Both the position numbers and the translations under genes were made by a program. From Sipunculus nudus (taxonomy: Eukaryota > Annelida > Sipuncula > Golfingiida > Sipunculidae), in assembly GCA_026874595.1 (NCBI GenBank), contig CM049312.1, forward strand, positions 66,804,929-66,868,928: 64,000 bases of DNA, in the 5' to 3' direction. The notes below the pieces were generated by a model. It made no database searches. It was not told the DNA's origin and saw only the letters and a list, made by a program, of their open reading frames with translations. Shown here one piece after another: positions 28,101 to 37,028 of the stretch (positions are counted from its first letter, which is position 1; every line of letters begins with the position of its first letter).

Positions 28101-31100
28101 ATGAGTGTTTCAAATTTTGGGGAAAAATATGCAGCCCTTCAAAAGTAATCATGTACACAAGATAGACAAAATAAATTTGACCTTGAAGATGGTCAAGGTC
28201 AACAGTTTTCTAACTTGTAGGATATTTTGGTAGGAACCATGAGTGTTTTGAATTTTGGAGGAAAACATGCAGCCTTTTAAAAGTTATTGCGTTCACAAGA
28301 TCACCCACAAAATTTTACATTTCAGCAAAATTGACCTTAAAGATGAAGGTCAAGGTCACCCGTTTTCAATTTCTCCGAGATTTTGGTAGGAACCTTGATT
28401 GTATCAAATTTGGAAGGAAAATATGCAGACCTTTAAAAGTTATCACATTCACAAGTTAACCCAAAAAAATTTACATTTTGGCAAATCTGACCTTGAAGAT
28501 GAAGGTCTACGCAAACAGTTTTCAAACTTCTCCGAGATTTGGTAGGAACCATGATAGTCTCAAATTTGGGAGGAAAATATCCAGCCCTTCAAAAGTTATC
28601 TTGTGTTCACAAGCTATCTTACAGACGCCAACAACAGTGACAGACGATGGCACTGAAAACATGTTTCCCCTGGAGAGAGGGATGGATGGGGGGGGGGGGG
28701 GGGGGGGGGGAGGGAGGACACATACAGGTTATAATAAAAATTAAAACAATACAATGACTTACAAATAGGAAATGACTTATACAGCCGGACATTAACATGA
28801 CAACCTATTTTACCCAACCCAGTGGGTAAAACCTGTGTTAAAACTAATTTACCAATTTTTTAAGCATATCTTACCTAGGGTTTCACCTAGTTTAATACCC
28901 TTCCTTTTTCCCCCCATGTTTATTTACATTGATTAAGCAGAACCAAGGCCTAGTTTCTTTCTGATTGGTCAGCAAAAGTAACACACATTTGTGAATACTG
29001 GTAGCAAATCAAGTGGCTCTGACCACATCATTCCTGACTAAAAGAAGCCATGTACGAGTATGGCAACCACTCACACTTGAACCCATGTTTTGCTGTTCAA
29101 AGCACATCACTCTAACCAATAGCAATCAGGGAGTAAAACCAAGGAATCCTGGTTAATAGTAAATACCTCTATCAAACCTGTTTTACCCAATCCCAGTTTA
29201 ACCCAGAAACAAGTGACCCATGGGTCATGACGCTCAGCTGCCAAGCACGACCTGCGACATCATGGGCTGCAATTCACAACTTCTAGTAAAATTGTTGCAG
29301 AACCTATATGCCAATTTTGTTTAAACTTTCTACATTGCCATAAATTCTTATCATATTTGTCTGGTTAAAACATAGTGAATGGTGGCCTGAGGCAAAATGT
29401 ATGGTTGTTGAGCTATCAGGAACTAATCTCACAGCTTGCTTGATACCTGTCAGTCTCAAAAGGAATACCCCACAGGCCACATATAAGATCAAAATATAGC
29501 AAAAGATCAAGGATATCCATGCAAGAATTATTGTGAAACAGGTGCTTCCATATTAATTTTATTCAATAAAAGCCAACTGTACTGAGCTTTCATAAATGAT
29601 GGTCATATTTATTAAGAAATCTTTGACCCAATGCAAGATTACATTAATATACATCCCACTGCATTCACTTTAATAGTTCTTAAGATAATATGTTCTAAAG
29701 GAATTTAAAAATGGTGTCCTGGTGGCCATATTGGATTTCTGACAGGTCGGAAATTGAACAACAAACATCCTCTAAAAGGGACCAAACATCATAAAAAAAT
29801 CACAGAAACTGTCCTGGCAAAAGGATTTCTAAAATGGCTACCTGGCAGACTTAATGGTTTTCTGACAAGTCTGACATTTGATATCACACATCCTCCAATA
29901 AGACACTAAACTTGTAGCAATTGCTTCAAAGAATGTAACAGTTATGAATGTCCAAAACAATTCAAAAGGCATGATCAGGTTGGAGAGCTCTCATATCAGA
30001 TTTATGGACATGCAAATGTGAAAAGTGCAAGTCCAATTTGTTTTTATTATCAGCTTGCTATTCAATGGGGTCAGCAGGGTAGGTAAACTGCAAAACCTAA
30101 AAGAAAAGAAAAGCAGAAAGCATCACTAAGAGTCTTGTAATCAAATAAAGCCATCCTAAAACCAGGTACAGATCCACATATTATCAGAACAAACACTTGC
30201 TGGTATATCTGATGATTTGTATAATGATATTCAGATATCTAGAAAACTAAGTTTATTGCTATGATTCCATGATATAAACTGCAAAATGTTCCCATCATTT
30301 CCCATCAATCAGTAGCTAAACTTAACACTTAACTCTCATAGTCTTAATGCCTGGCCAAAGCATTCTGGCAACAGTGTTTTTGTTATGCACTAATCATATA
30401 TCCTTATCACTCCATGAGCTGATACAAAAGGGAGTCATATATCACAAGTGTCACTGACAATTATGGGCACATAGTGAGGTGTACCAGTTGTGAGTGCCAT
30501 ATGGTTATATATACAAGAACACAAGAAAAATAGTGATGGTCTACAAAATAAGTTATTGTGAACATCCCTGACCTATGACCTTGGCCTTTTGCCCACATAT
30601 CAACTGGATTCTTTCTAAATGATGGGTAACTACTAACCACTTACATCGGGCCGGGTGTAATTACTTGGCAACCAATGAGTAAATAACTTAGACCTGCAAC
30701 CTTTAACCTCCTGACCAGCTGACCTCAAAATCAATTAGTTATTTCTTCATGCAAAAAGACCCATAAATATGAAGTTTGAATCAAATTCAGTGATGCATAG
30801 ATGTGGCATATGTGAAAGACTGAAGGTTTGGGTTGAACAGTTTCACTTGAAATATGTTCACAAGCATTTAGAACAATACTGTGACCTTGACCTTTTGACC
30901 TTTTGAACTCAACATCAATAGGCTTCTGCTCCTATTGGTAGGTAAGCCATATATGACAGATGGAAAGTATAGATTGAAAAGTTTGCCTGAAAATGACTCC
31001 ACGCAAGAAGAGAGTGCTGTGAACTTGACCTTTGACCTCAAAATCAACAAGTCTTTTCCCCTGTTGGCAGAGAAGCGATATCAGTGCTGAAAGGTTTGGA

Positions 31101-34100
31101 ATGAAAGGTCTAGCTTGAAATGTGTCCACAACCTTTTCAAAGAAGTGGATTCTGTGACCCTGACCTTTGACCTTGTGACCTCAACATCTATAGGATTCTT
31201 CTCCCACTTAGTAGGTGAGCTATATGTGAAAGATCAAAGAATTGGGATGAAAGGTTTGGCTTAAAATGCATCCTGAGGCTTTTCAAATAAGTTGGTTCTG
31301 TGACCTTGACCTTTGGCCTTGTGACCTCAAAATAATTATGGTTCTTCCCCTGTTGGTAGGTGAGCTGTATGTGAAAGATGGAAGGTTTGGGATGAAAATT
31401 TTGGCTAAAAGAATTATTTCTGGGGGGTGCAAACACACCCCATAACTTTGAGAATATAGGTCGCAGTGACCTAATTTCAGGTTTGCAAGGAGATCTTTTT
31501 GGAACCTCTAAAACTGCATAGGGTTCATGGCCCTAGCCCCTATGGTTACGATTTGTGCCCTGCTAACGGCCGGACGGACAGACGGAAGGACGCCGGACAA
31601 AGACCCATCGCTATAGCCCAGCATGACTGAAAGTCAGCTGAGCTAAAAACATGGGTTTTACCCAGTTGTTGGGTAAAACCTGTGAACCCTGTGTAAAACT
31701 AAGGCCACTAGAATATAAATCAATGACCCAGTAGAGAGTGACGACTCTGCTATAGAATTGTCAATATACATGATCTGTATGCATACAGACATTGTGCATA
31801 CCTAATATAGGTCACACATTGTGCACACATCATTCAGATTTATGTGGCAAGTCAATCGCTGACAGCTGGCCTCAGGTCAATGCATGAAAGCACACAATGT
31901 GTTTATTTCTTATACAGAGTCCTCTGACTATTGTTGTGAGCACTTCTGTACAGGGCTCAAAATACTAAGAAATTTTCACCTTTCCAACATATTAACACAG
32001 GTTTGCCTTTCCCAAGAAAAAAAGCCTTTCCGCTAAAGGTGCATCCTACCGCAATATCAAATTTTCAGTCACAGTTCCCTCAGTGTATTATACCTGATTC
32101 TGCAATCTTACATGCTGTCTTACATGCACACTAGCATCGGAAAAAACTGAATGTTTTCAATAGTAACACTGTTATATCAGAAACACAATTGTGCAGGAAA
32201 CAAAAGAGATGAGGGCCTAAATGCTGGAGAGAATAAGGAATTACAGACCATTTTATAGAAAAATATAGGAAATATACTGAGTCAGCGGAACACCACCTGT
32301 GAAATATTTGGTTTTTGTGTCATGCGTGTTACTACTTATCAGCTACTAATGAGGCAAACATCAAGGTGCTCACCTTTCCAACGGATTGGTACAATAAAAA
32401 AATGCCATTTTGTGCTCATGTTTGCCTGTCTGAGACAGGTGAAAAGGGATTATTTTGAGCCCTGCTGTATACATCTACACGCCGAAGGTGATAACTCACC
32501 AATGTGAACAACTAAATCCAGCGTATGAAACACTTTTTTATGGTTAAGCACAAATTATGACCCAAGCTTTCACAACTGGGTGCACAAAAAATGTTAAGAT
32601 GTACAAAAACATTGATACTACTACAACTGCCATATTTAAACATACTTATTCTGATGAAATATAAAAAAAAATAAGATAAGGGTCTATGTATATGTACCTG
32701 GTGATCAGTGGAACCATGAATCCTATAGCTTTCAAAAGTATAGCTCTTAGCACTGAATCTTTAGTGTTTAATGTGAGATTATGTTGAAGTGTTTGCCCAA
32801 ATGTATGGTCATGTGGACTGTCAGATCTGCATGCATTTACAGTCTCACAGACCTTATCAGTGACCAACCTTAGTTCAGTGTAAATTTAGAGTGTGCACCC
32901 TGCTGCGGAACAGTTAGTGATCAAAACTTTTTTGGGTGCATTTGTGCACCAAGGCACCAAGTATTTTTGATTTCTGGACAGTGGATTTGATAACAGAAAT
33001 GACAAGAAATAAGCTGTGAAAAGAAATCAAGAGCATGCGATAATGATTCACACTACAGAATTTGATCACTCTGCCTTAAAAAGTGAACTGCAATTTTCCA
33101 CTTTATATGTTAAGAGATCTAAGAACATGTTGGTCATAAATGTTTTTCTAATCATGAATTTTTTTAGTTTTTTTACAGGAGAGGAGACTCTGGCAATATT
33201 ACTGAGAATAAATGCTCAGTCTTTATTTTGGGGCGGTGAACAGCCAACTGCAATAAAATTCTATGCCTTTTCATTTTTTCATTAACTTTTGTTTGGGTTA
33301 TAAATAATCATTTAAAGCTTTAGCCTCCATGCATTCACTTTATAGCAGACTGGAATCCACCACAAATACAATTTTGATTTAAAACAATCAATGATGAAAC
33401 TGCTTAAACCCCATTACCTGAATCGAAAAGACAATGGATATTAAATATGGACTGATTAAATGTTTTCTCTTAAGGAAAGGTATGCCAAATATTTTCAGCC
33501 TGACAATCAGCTACTGCAGCCTTTAGTTATCTAAAAATTACTAGACTCTTCAATGACTTTCCATAACAGTCACAAAATTCCATAACTTCTGATGAAATTT
33601 CTTGACTATTCAATTACCTAGAAAAATTATTATTTATTTTTTTTAAAATCTGTTTAAAATGTTTAGTGAAAAGCTGCTAACAGACAAACCAAGTTTGTGA
33701 GCAGTGTGAACGATCTTATACCTTAGCACTGGAAGGTTTAATTACCCTCACACCTGATCAAGGTCCATGACAGTATTCCCCAGATATCTTGCAGACACAG
33801 ACATAATCAGTGAAACAATACACATTAAGTGACTTAACATACAAGGGTAATAAAGAACCTCTACCTGTGAATAAATCATCAAGGCAGCAAATACAGGCCT
33901 ATAATAACACTGTGTGAAACAGATAAATTTGTACCCGAAGCAATTTTCCATGCCAACTTGCAAACTACAGCCAGCATGTTACATTGGTTACAGTCTTGAG
34001 AACCTATATAGGTATTTATACAGCATGAAGTTTATAATATCAGCTGCAAATCTATCATTCTACTAAATAAATTTTATCTGATGACTCTTAAATTTTGACT

Positions 34101-37028
34101 CAAACCAACACATATTTTACAACTTTATACACTATAGTGCCTGAATAAAATAAGCAATATCCTACATGCTTCAATGCTACTGTTCATTTATTGACGAGGA
34201 TACATACATGTTTTGTTCTAAAATATGCTTGTGCAAATGAAGAGCCCCTCTAACTGTCATCCCTGCTACCATTTGCTAATTACTTTTGTTGTTGTACTGT
34301 ATCATTTAAAATACATTATCCTCCATGGGAATATGCTTAAGATTCTTTTGAATTTGTTAATATAATACCACTGGGAGCAACTCTGGTTTGCTGAGTACTA
34401 CTACTAAAGCCTTTTTACAAACTGTTACAGGGGTGCGCATAAAAGGGGACCAAACGTCTCCTTAGCGAAGCATGCTTTTCTAGCGTTAAGCAGTTGAAAT
34501 GCCAAACATGTGTGCCACTGACATAGGTATGAATCCATGGATCAGCCCAATATCTTCTGCTGAGCAAGATGTTAACGTAACATATGGGGGCTCATCCAGG
34601 ATCAGCCCAATATTTTCCCTTGAGCAAAATGTTTACATAACATACAGGAGCTCATCCAAAATAATGCCCAACTTTGGGGCTTGGGGAATGGTTGTTTGAA
34701 GTAATTGGGTAATTACTGCCATCTTATTCACCAAAAAAGTGACTCCTGGGATAAATGATCTTGTTTTGAAAGTAGAATGCTCTTAAGAATGGGTGTGTTA
34801 CGGAGGTGTCCATAAAAGCAAAATAATGCCCAACTTTGGGGCTTGGGGAATGGTTGTTTGAAGTAATTGGGTAATTACTGCCATCTTATTCACCAAAAAA
34901 GTGACTCCTGGGATAAATCATCTTGTTTTGAAAGTAGAATGCTCTTAAGAATGGGTGTGTTACGGAGGTGTCCATAAAAGCAGACTGGAATCAAAATCTT
35001 TTACTAACAAAGCTTGTTTTGTTTTAGCGAAGCAGTCAGAACACCAGGGTTAGCAGTTTTATCTGCAGCCGGTTTTACTCGACTGGATTCATTCGGATTA
35101 ATCCGGACCAAGAAAAAAAACAGATTTTATCCAGTTTTATCCGAAGTTTCAGTATATATACTGTCTGTGAAGTAGACATTTCAGATTAAATTTAGCTTTT
35201 CACTGTAAAATAATAAAGTTTTAATAAGAAACATTTTTTTAGTTGACTGAATTATTGTTACTATATAGTTTTACATAAAACAAACATTTCTATTCACAGA
35301 TCTCTACTGAAAGTGATGCCATGATCTTAATAACCCAAGATGTGTGCCACCAACATGGGGTCAAATCAAGGATCAGCCCAAATAAAGTTCCTACTAGCCC
35401 AAAAGGGAAAGTGGATTCAACATAAACCTTCACACTAAGCCCTAACTAGTCTTCAGTTAGCCATTTTTGTTCTTTGAGAAATGAAATTATATTGAGAATA
35501 CCTCTTTATCTTAAATTATCTGTACATTTATCTGTACAATAGTTCATTCTTAATAGATTAAAAGAAGGAACCCATTAGTCAAGGCGCTCAGCTGTGACAT
35601 ATGATCACAAAATATGATTGGAAGATGAGCTAGGCAAATGCTGGTTATGTGTGGCAATGACGCTGTATAATGAGTTGATGGTGTTATTGTTAACCTCAAG
35701 TTTTGTAAGATTTTGATATCCTTGGAGACAGGGAAGAGGACTGATGTCATTTTTATTATTTATAGTTGGAAATGGTGTTCTATTGTCCCACAGGTTTGTA
35801 CTTTGCCAAATAACTTTATCTTCATTGCAGTAGAAGTTAAAAAAAAAAAAAACTGTCCATTAATTATCATCCATTTTCATTCATGTTAATTATGCTTTTT
35901 ACAAATGAGTTAACTGTTATTTTATAATTACAGGTTATCCCTACCCAAGAGTAGCACTAGCACAAATAATATGAGTTTAATTATTTTAACTAATTCAATT
36001 ACTTTTCATTGTAATTAAAATTGTTATTAATTACATTTGCAAATATATGCAATTATAATTGTAATTTGACATTTGTAAAACAATTGTAATTGTAATTAAT
36101 TACATTTGGATGTAATTGACCCTAGCCCTGCTGGTCACTAGGGCATTGGGTGATAGATGGTGTGCAGTCTGAGGCTCACTGGCAGATTGTAGAAACTCAC
36201 TAAAAGGCTATCGGACTCAACATATGGCAGGGCCGAATAATATTGAGTCCAATTGAATCGGGCTAGCACATGGTCAGATGCAACAATTAACAAATTTTAT
36301 ATTAATTAATATAAACATTTTTTTAAAGTTATTATCTTTATCAATGCTTGACTGCTATAAGTATTTTATACATTTAAAAATATTATCAGAAAGAAGTCAT
36401 TCATAATTTCATTCAGGTATTGTGGTACAGTTACAGAAAACGTGCAACACCTGGGTGTATAATAAGAGATTATATAATTATCATAGATGCTTGTATATAT
36501 CTTAATTTAGCTTTTTTGATCGGTTTCTTCATTGTATTTAATATATATTTGGATTTTGAGTCATCAATACCAATCCATCCATGGCCTACAGTAATTAATA
36601 TATGCAAAAATCTTTACATATATATATATTTATATGTAATAAATATAAAGATTATTTAATTAAATATATTAATAAGTTATTATGCTCTATTACACTTACA
36701 GATTATATATTTACAGGTCCGAGTTTTTTAGTGTCGCACCTGTTCTATTACGTTCCGTTATTGATTGTCATACAATATAATCATCAGCAACATGTCAGAC
36801 AGCTTTAAGTCAAGTTGAAGATCTTCACCATCCAAGGAATTAATGTCATGACATAATATATATGTGGTCTGTGATTGTTACAAATGCCAGAATAAACTTA
36901 ATTAACTCACGCAAAGTGAGTCCGAATTTTTCATTAACCCGTTCTCGAAATTCATCCATTCTGGTTCGTTTGTTTGGATCTGGCTGCCACATGATTTTAA
37001 CAGCTGAGTCTCCCGATGCCGCGTCCAT
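1098..37028 (-). CDS. AACS: Acetoacetyl-CoA synthetase, 5' part (10 exons, C-terminus outside window)
   Basis: This gene encodes a cytosolic ligase that joins acetoacetate and CoA using ATP, feeding ketone bodies into sterol and fatty-acid synthesis; it belongs to the ANL (adenylate-forming) superfamily. Ten exons translate to 390 residues plus one base, colinear from the N-terminus with animal AACS, which is about 670 residues. Visible landmarks are [16 protein letters not shown] (N-terminal ACAS domain, residues ~87-102), SSTSPDFGV (~175-183), [16 protein letters not shown] (185-200), the AMP-binding P-loop SSGTTGAPK (285-293) and TTTGWMMWN (326-334). Every junction is GT-AG and all phases match. 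The start is the first ATG after in-frame stops TAA (37,041-37,043) and TGA. Introns 1 and 3 are 9.1 and 12.7 kb. The rest of the adenylation core and the C-terminal lid lie left of the window. Family identity is very secure from direct reading; splice sites are inferred without transcripts. Confidence 0.95.
1163..1668. other. AACS intron 9
   Basis: 506 bp of AT-rich intron between exons 9 and 10. I see no repeat or coding signal in it. Confidence 0.8.
1669..1874 (-). CDS. AACS: AACS exon 9
   Basis: 206 nt, phase 0 in and phase 2 out, encoding residues 301-368. It contains [10 protein letters not shown], the conserved aromatic-rich active-site motif, and [20 protein letters not shown]. The acceptor is CTATTCCAG|GGC. 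A second in-frame acceptor sits exactly 42 nt upstream at 1916 (see findings). Confidence 0.94.
1904..2085. repeat. Dispersed repeat, copy 1, abutting AACS exon 9
   Basis: The stretch beginning gaattaatgtcccctgcttt matches a second copy at 13,549-13,730 over about 180 bp. Shared segments include gttgtctttcatgc, gataagcaacc, gagaaaatcttgagggcaca and gtggagacatctgcagg. It starts 29 bp upstream of the exon 9 acceptor in intron 8. Confidence 0.75.
2955..3205 (-). mobile_element. tRNA-derived SINE-like element
   Basis: On the minus strand the head reads TGGCTCAGGAGTGGAGC (fits an RNA polymerase III A box) and about 30 nt later GTAAGTTCCAATCTC (fits a B box). That is the spacing of a tRNA-derived SINE head. 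The body extends to about 2955 with ggggttccttagtgttatg. There is no intact tRNA cloverleaf, so it is not called as a tRNA gene. Confidence 0.55.
3250..4140. mobile_element. Dispersed element with aggtggcgccacct palindromes and a terminal hairpin
   Basis: It contains four or more copies of an internal unit centred on aggtggcgccacct (near 3424, 3570, 3702, 3838). It ends with a perfect hairpin, gtatccgcaaaac / gttttggcggatac, at about 4106-4136. The element at 5.54-6.44 kb has the same layout. Probably non-autonomous; the class is uncertain. It fills most of AACS intron 8. Confidence 0.5.
4197..4347 (-). CDS. AACS: AACS exon 8 (AMP-binding P-loop)
   Basis: 151 nt, phase 2 in and phase 0 out, encoding residues 251-300. 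It contains the ATP/AMP-binding signature [10 protein letters not shown] (284-293), which in this superfamily contacts the ATP phosphates, followed by CMVHSAG. The acceptor is GTGTTTTAG and the donor is GCAGGG|GTGAGT. Confidence 0.95.
4348..7283. other. AACS intron 7
   Basis: 2.9-kb intron holding the 5.54-6.44-kb repeat element. The remainder is AT-rich with no coding signal seen. Confidence 0.8.
5540..6445. mobile_element. Second copy of the aggtggcgccacct / terminal-hairpin family
   Basis: Internal direct repeats of gacctagccgttgataagatgcat occur at ~5580, ~5858 and ~6000, with aggtggcgccacct near 5685 and a variant near 6106. It ends with agtatcccccaac ttt gtctggggatac at 6410-6432. The ending hairpin differs in sequence from that of the 4.1-kb copy, but its stem is kept. 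Confidence 0.5.
7284..7365 (-). CDS. AACS: AACS exon 7
   Basis: 82 nt, phase 1 in and phase 2 out, encoding residues 224-249 ([26 protein letters not shown]). The acceptor is GTCATTACAG. The donor is set at AATGG|GTCAGT because only phase 2 restores the frame of exon 8. A GTATAG six bases further downstream would shift the frame. Confidence 0.88.
7366..8645. other. AACS intron 6
   Basis: 1.28-kb AT-rich intron. Nothing else supportable was seen. Confidence 0.8.
8646..8760 (-). CDS. AACS: AACS exon 6
   Basis: 115 nt, phase 0 in and phase 1 out, encoding residues 185-222 ([20 protein letters not shown] and on to LDKLESVVQ). The acceptor is GCATTTCAG and the donor is CAGG|GTAAGT. Confidence 0.95.
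8761..13134. other. AACS intron 5
   Basis: 4.4-kb AT-rich intron. The only marked feature is a G/C hairpin at about 12,176-12,206 (ggggggtcc...ggacccccc next to an 11-12 base G run), probably the edge of a repeat element. Confidence 0.75.
13135..13232 (-). CDS. AACS: AACS exon 5
   Basis: 98 nt, phase 1 in and phase 0 out, encoding residues 153-184 with the family-diagnostic run [20 protein letters not shown]. The acceptor is CCTTTGCAG and the donor is ACA|GTAAGT. Confidence 0.95.
13549..13730. repeat. Dispersed repeat, copy 2 (partner of 1904-2085)
   Basis: Same orientation and about 80 percent similar by eye to the copy at the 5' edge of exon 9. It lies in AACS intron 4. A partial extra repeat of the ggagacatctacaggtgaacataaaa unit follows at about 13,735-13,763. 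Confidence 0.75.
13969..14236 (+). mobile_element. Short non-autonomous Helitron-like element
   Basis: It begins TCACCTCTGCCAAGG and carries the stretch ttgccggcg..gtttgtttgtttgcaacattactcaaaaa, followed by gatccagatcacc. It ends with a short imperfect GC-rich hairpin, gcgctcttcaagtgc, then ttttCTAG followed by T. The base before the 5' TC is A, so both ends fit Helitron rules (5' TC, 3' hairpin plus CTRR, insertion between A and T). No Rep/helicase coding. It lies in AACS intron 4, ending 72 bp from exon 4. Confidence 0.6.
14309..14422 (-). CDS. AACS: AACS exon 4
   Basis: 114 nt, phase 1 in and out, encoding residues 115-151 ([20 protein letters not shown] then [17 protein letters not shown]). 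The acceptor is TTTATTACAG. The donor, GTAG|GTCTGT, is weaker than the others in this gene. Confidence 0.92.
14500..15025 (+). mobile_element. Composite repeat ending in a second Helitron-like 3' end
   Basis: It contains a gtaagtcaactgagct motif near 14,515 and two cgtctgtctgtctg-type tracts. The last part, gtaatgagctgccttggtgaacgtctgcactctccaagtgc, ends with hairpin gcact/agtgc and CTAG at 15,022-15,025, matching the 3' end of the 14.2-kb element. The left boundary is unclear. Confidence 0.45.
15590..17130. repeat. 45-bp minisatellite, about 34 units
   Basis: Tandem units of ggctggtttctatcatgttt followed by ttggcttggctggatcctatcattg. Because the unit is 45 bp (15 codons), all three plus-strand frames stay open and give hydrophobic 15-residue repeats such as [15 protein letters not shown]; there is no start context, donor or homology suggesting a protein. 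Longer variants carrying gtgtttttacatcgaagctt recur at about 16,190 and 16,830, showing a higher-order ~640-bp period. It lies in AACS intron 3, antisense to the gene. Confidence 0.95.
17131..17880. other. Intron 3 sequence right of the 45-bp minisatellite
   Basis: No coding signal. It contains an imperfect inverted repeat at about 17,388-17,457 (aagtgcattaaagggctgtg against its rough complement) and a short perfect stem tagcccag...ctgggcta at ~17,762. Confidence 0.5.
17885..20738 (-). other. Probable 3'UTR of the gag-like gene
   Basis: 2.85 kb of AT-rich sequence downstream of the stop codon at 20,739, without long reading frames. An AATAAA polyadenylation signal lies on the minus strand at 17,895-17,890. 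An inverted pair of agagtggcagca (near 20,190 and 20,625) could pair in RNA. The extent is inferred from the signal and the lack of other features. Confidence 0.35.
20739..22409 (-). CDS. Gag-like (LINE ORF1-type) CCHC zinc-knuckle protein, intact single exon
   Basis: 556 residues from the ATG at 22,409, which has A at -3; an upstream TTG is not credible as a start. Residues ~95-175 ([11 protein letters not shown]...[10 protein letters not shown]...KIKLVFSD) resemble the RRM/PRE_C2HC-like fold before the knuckles of jockey-clade LINE ORF1. Zinc knuckles follow: C180-X2-C183-X4-H188-X4-C193, a C199-X2-C202-X2-H205 variant, and C218-X3-H222-X6-C229 followed by [10 protein letters not shown], close to the CPVYKKEKEI end typical of these gags. 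Residues ~245-470 are Ser/Thr-rich and probably disordered; ~470-530 is a predicted helical C-terminal domain; the tail is acidic. It is nested in AACS intron 3 on the same strand. No endonuclease or reverse transcriptase is nearby, and no frameshift is seen. It is either a domesticated gag gene or a young 3'-less ORF1 copy. RNA binding is inferred from the family. Confidence 0.8.
   Translation of the reverse strand: MSKVQGYIIDGVSAQVLENKLLLYKLLRKTFPNIDFNSAVNAGDKLCVYPSRPGQATRLLDLKAWQAVPEFSSVSNIQCVTHPPKVCKSKQANLQGFPIIVKDVSPDNEAEDILQLFQECNYKVNQVVRLRNASNDHPTDKIKLVFSDQQSANAALDHGIKIGFCHFDTEEYEKIDQQLCCQCQQCGHGSCHCQNQPQCSKCGNHQDFTASMGRSANCHEDHATAFNRCPLYQKNKKEIFCTNDAALKEISDIQDECVNTSVMTSKSENTVKTEQILDMLSKLCSIASNSLKSKANQPQTLVTIHVDTDKPTKISFCVETGKSEMVTDSSDPLQSGTPFKSATSVPVKTDVPVRPTSTSSQVQTDGQARPTKPSIFVHNDPSVKNSPIRATLQTRKFVSARRTMSKTDSQISDFPVTLKKLCFNESTQTLPAMESTCTQTDPVLKPVQTEPVITEKELLLLSCIGLYSLHRGSKPYKLVMKNFSYIFEWMYDVELYPEDIEDAYDNIGRHIHDVFESDDCHVKAAVEKLRKKAGVTAGNTASECSSDDDSDFPFYY
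22410..22500 (-). promoter_or_regulatory. Leader of the gag-like gene with possible 3' splice site
   Basis: On the minus strand, cctcaatttttttag followed by ctgctg lies about 55 nt upstream of the ATG and would make a good acceptor for a 5'-UTR intron. This is inference only. Confidence 0.3.
22501..25290. other. AACS intron 3, between the gag-like gene and the 18-bp repeat
   Basis: AT-rich sequence with a (TA)n tract at 24,909-24,931. No gene was recognised. Confidence 0.7.
25296..25722. repeat. 18-bp minisatellite, about 24 units
   Basis: Tandem units of cagtcagtatatcttggc with frequent c/a exchanges at the ggcc/ggac position. As 18 is a multiple of three, long open frames exist on both strands (YILASQ and DILTGQ type repeats). 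I treat these as artefacts. It lies in AACS intron 3. Confidence 0.95.
25740..27097. other. AACS intron 3, 5' part
   Basis: AT-rich, with no repeat or coding signal seen apart from exon 3 at its end. Confidence 0.7.
27098..27215 (-). CDS. AACS: AACS exon 3
   Basis: 118 nt, phase 0 in and phase 1 out, encoding residues 75-113 with the conserved [17 protein letters not shown]. The acceptor is ATTTACAG and the donor is GGAG|GTAAGG. Confidence 0.95.
27216..27723. other. AACS intron 2
   Basis: 508 bp. Open plus-strand frame 27,421-27,636 has no start context or family resemblance. Nothing supportable. Confidence 0.75.
27724..27827 (-). CDS. AACS: AACS exon 2
   Basis: 104 nt entered in phase 1 and left in phase 0, encoding residues 41-74 ([20 protein letters not shown] and on to SELYDE). 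The acceptor is a T-rich tract ending CAG and the donor is GAG|GTAAAA. The Trp-rich segment [10 protein letters not shown] is typical of the AACS/ACS N-terminal domain. Confidence 0.94.
28000..28720 (-). repeat. ~155-bp tandem repeat element with gaccttgaagatgaaggtcaa core, plus G run
   Basis: Four copies of a ~150-bp unit (ttttacattttggcaaatctg accttgaagatgaaggtc...tctccgagatttggtagg...aaaagttat) run to 28,615. Then come acagacgccaacaacagtgac and a 23-base G run at 28,688-28,710. Orientation is assigned from the gtctgt..gtcg head, which reads on the minus strand. Confidence 0.7.
28930..29135 (-). mobile_element. tRNA-derived SINE-like element
   Basis: The minus strand reads TTGGTTAGAGTGATGTG (A-box-like) and then ATGGGTTCAAGTGTGAG (B-box-like) about 30 nt on. 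The rest does not fold as a complete tRNA. It lies in AACS intron 1. Confidence 0.5.
29690..29900. repeat. Two-copy ~110-bp degenerate direct repeat
   Basis: aatggtgtcctggtggccatattgg...tttctgacaggtc...acatcctctaaaagggacc is followed by a diverged second copy (aaatggctacctggcag...tttctgacaagtctgac...catcctccaataagacac). Confidence 0.5.
30550..31650 (-). mobile_element. AGCTCAGCTGAC-headed element with ~140-bp internal repeats
   Basis: On the minus strand it starts ttttagctcagctgactttc agtcatg, then gtccgtccggccgttagcagggcacaaatcgtaac, followed by about five ~140-bp units, each carrying gaccttgacctttgacc variants (near 30,562, 30,880, 31,018, 31,152, 31,298). The same order is found on the plus strand at 55.57-57.0 kb. 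It has no coding capacity. Confidence 0.65.
31651..34498. other. AACS intron 1, middle part
   Basis: AT-rich intron. I see no gene or clear repeat boundary. Confidence 0.6.
34520..34658. repeat. Two-copy ~68-bp tandem repeat (ggatcagcccaatat unit)
   Basis: ggatcagcccaatatcttctgctgagcaagatgtt...ctcatcca is followed directly by a diverged second unit. A related fragment with ggatcagcccaa recurs near 35,369. Confidence 0.7.
34659..34982. repeat. Near-perfect 162-bp tandem duplication
   Basis: Positions 34,659-34,820 and 34,821-34,982 agree at all but one base by eye (aatgatcttg versus aatcatcttg). No ORF or function is evident. It lies in AACS intron 1. Confidence 0.95.
34983..36910. other. 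AACS intron 1, 5' part
   Basis: AT-rich. About 35,970-36,120 consists of alternating taattgtaattaattacattt motifs, a simple-sequence-like repeat. No gene was seen. Confidence 0.6.
36911..37028 (-). CDS. AACS: AACS exon 1 (initiator ATG)
   Basis: 118 nt encoding residues 1-39 plus the first base of codon 40. It begins [20 protein letters not shown] and ends ...GLTLR. The donor reads C|GTGAGT at 36,910. A further in-frame GTG lies 12 nt upstream of the ATG, but TAA and TGA stop codons immediately precede it, so the ATG at 37,028 is chosen. Confidence 0.93.

Noticed and set aside
28478-28744. 88-codon frame ending in poly-glycine
   Set aside because: Translation of the 155-bp repeat and the 23-base G run.
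29065-29120. Possible tRNA gene on the minus strand
   Set aside because: Same reasoning: box-like motifs without a full tRNA fold.
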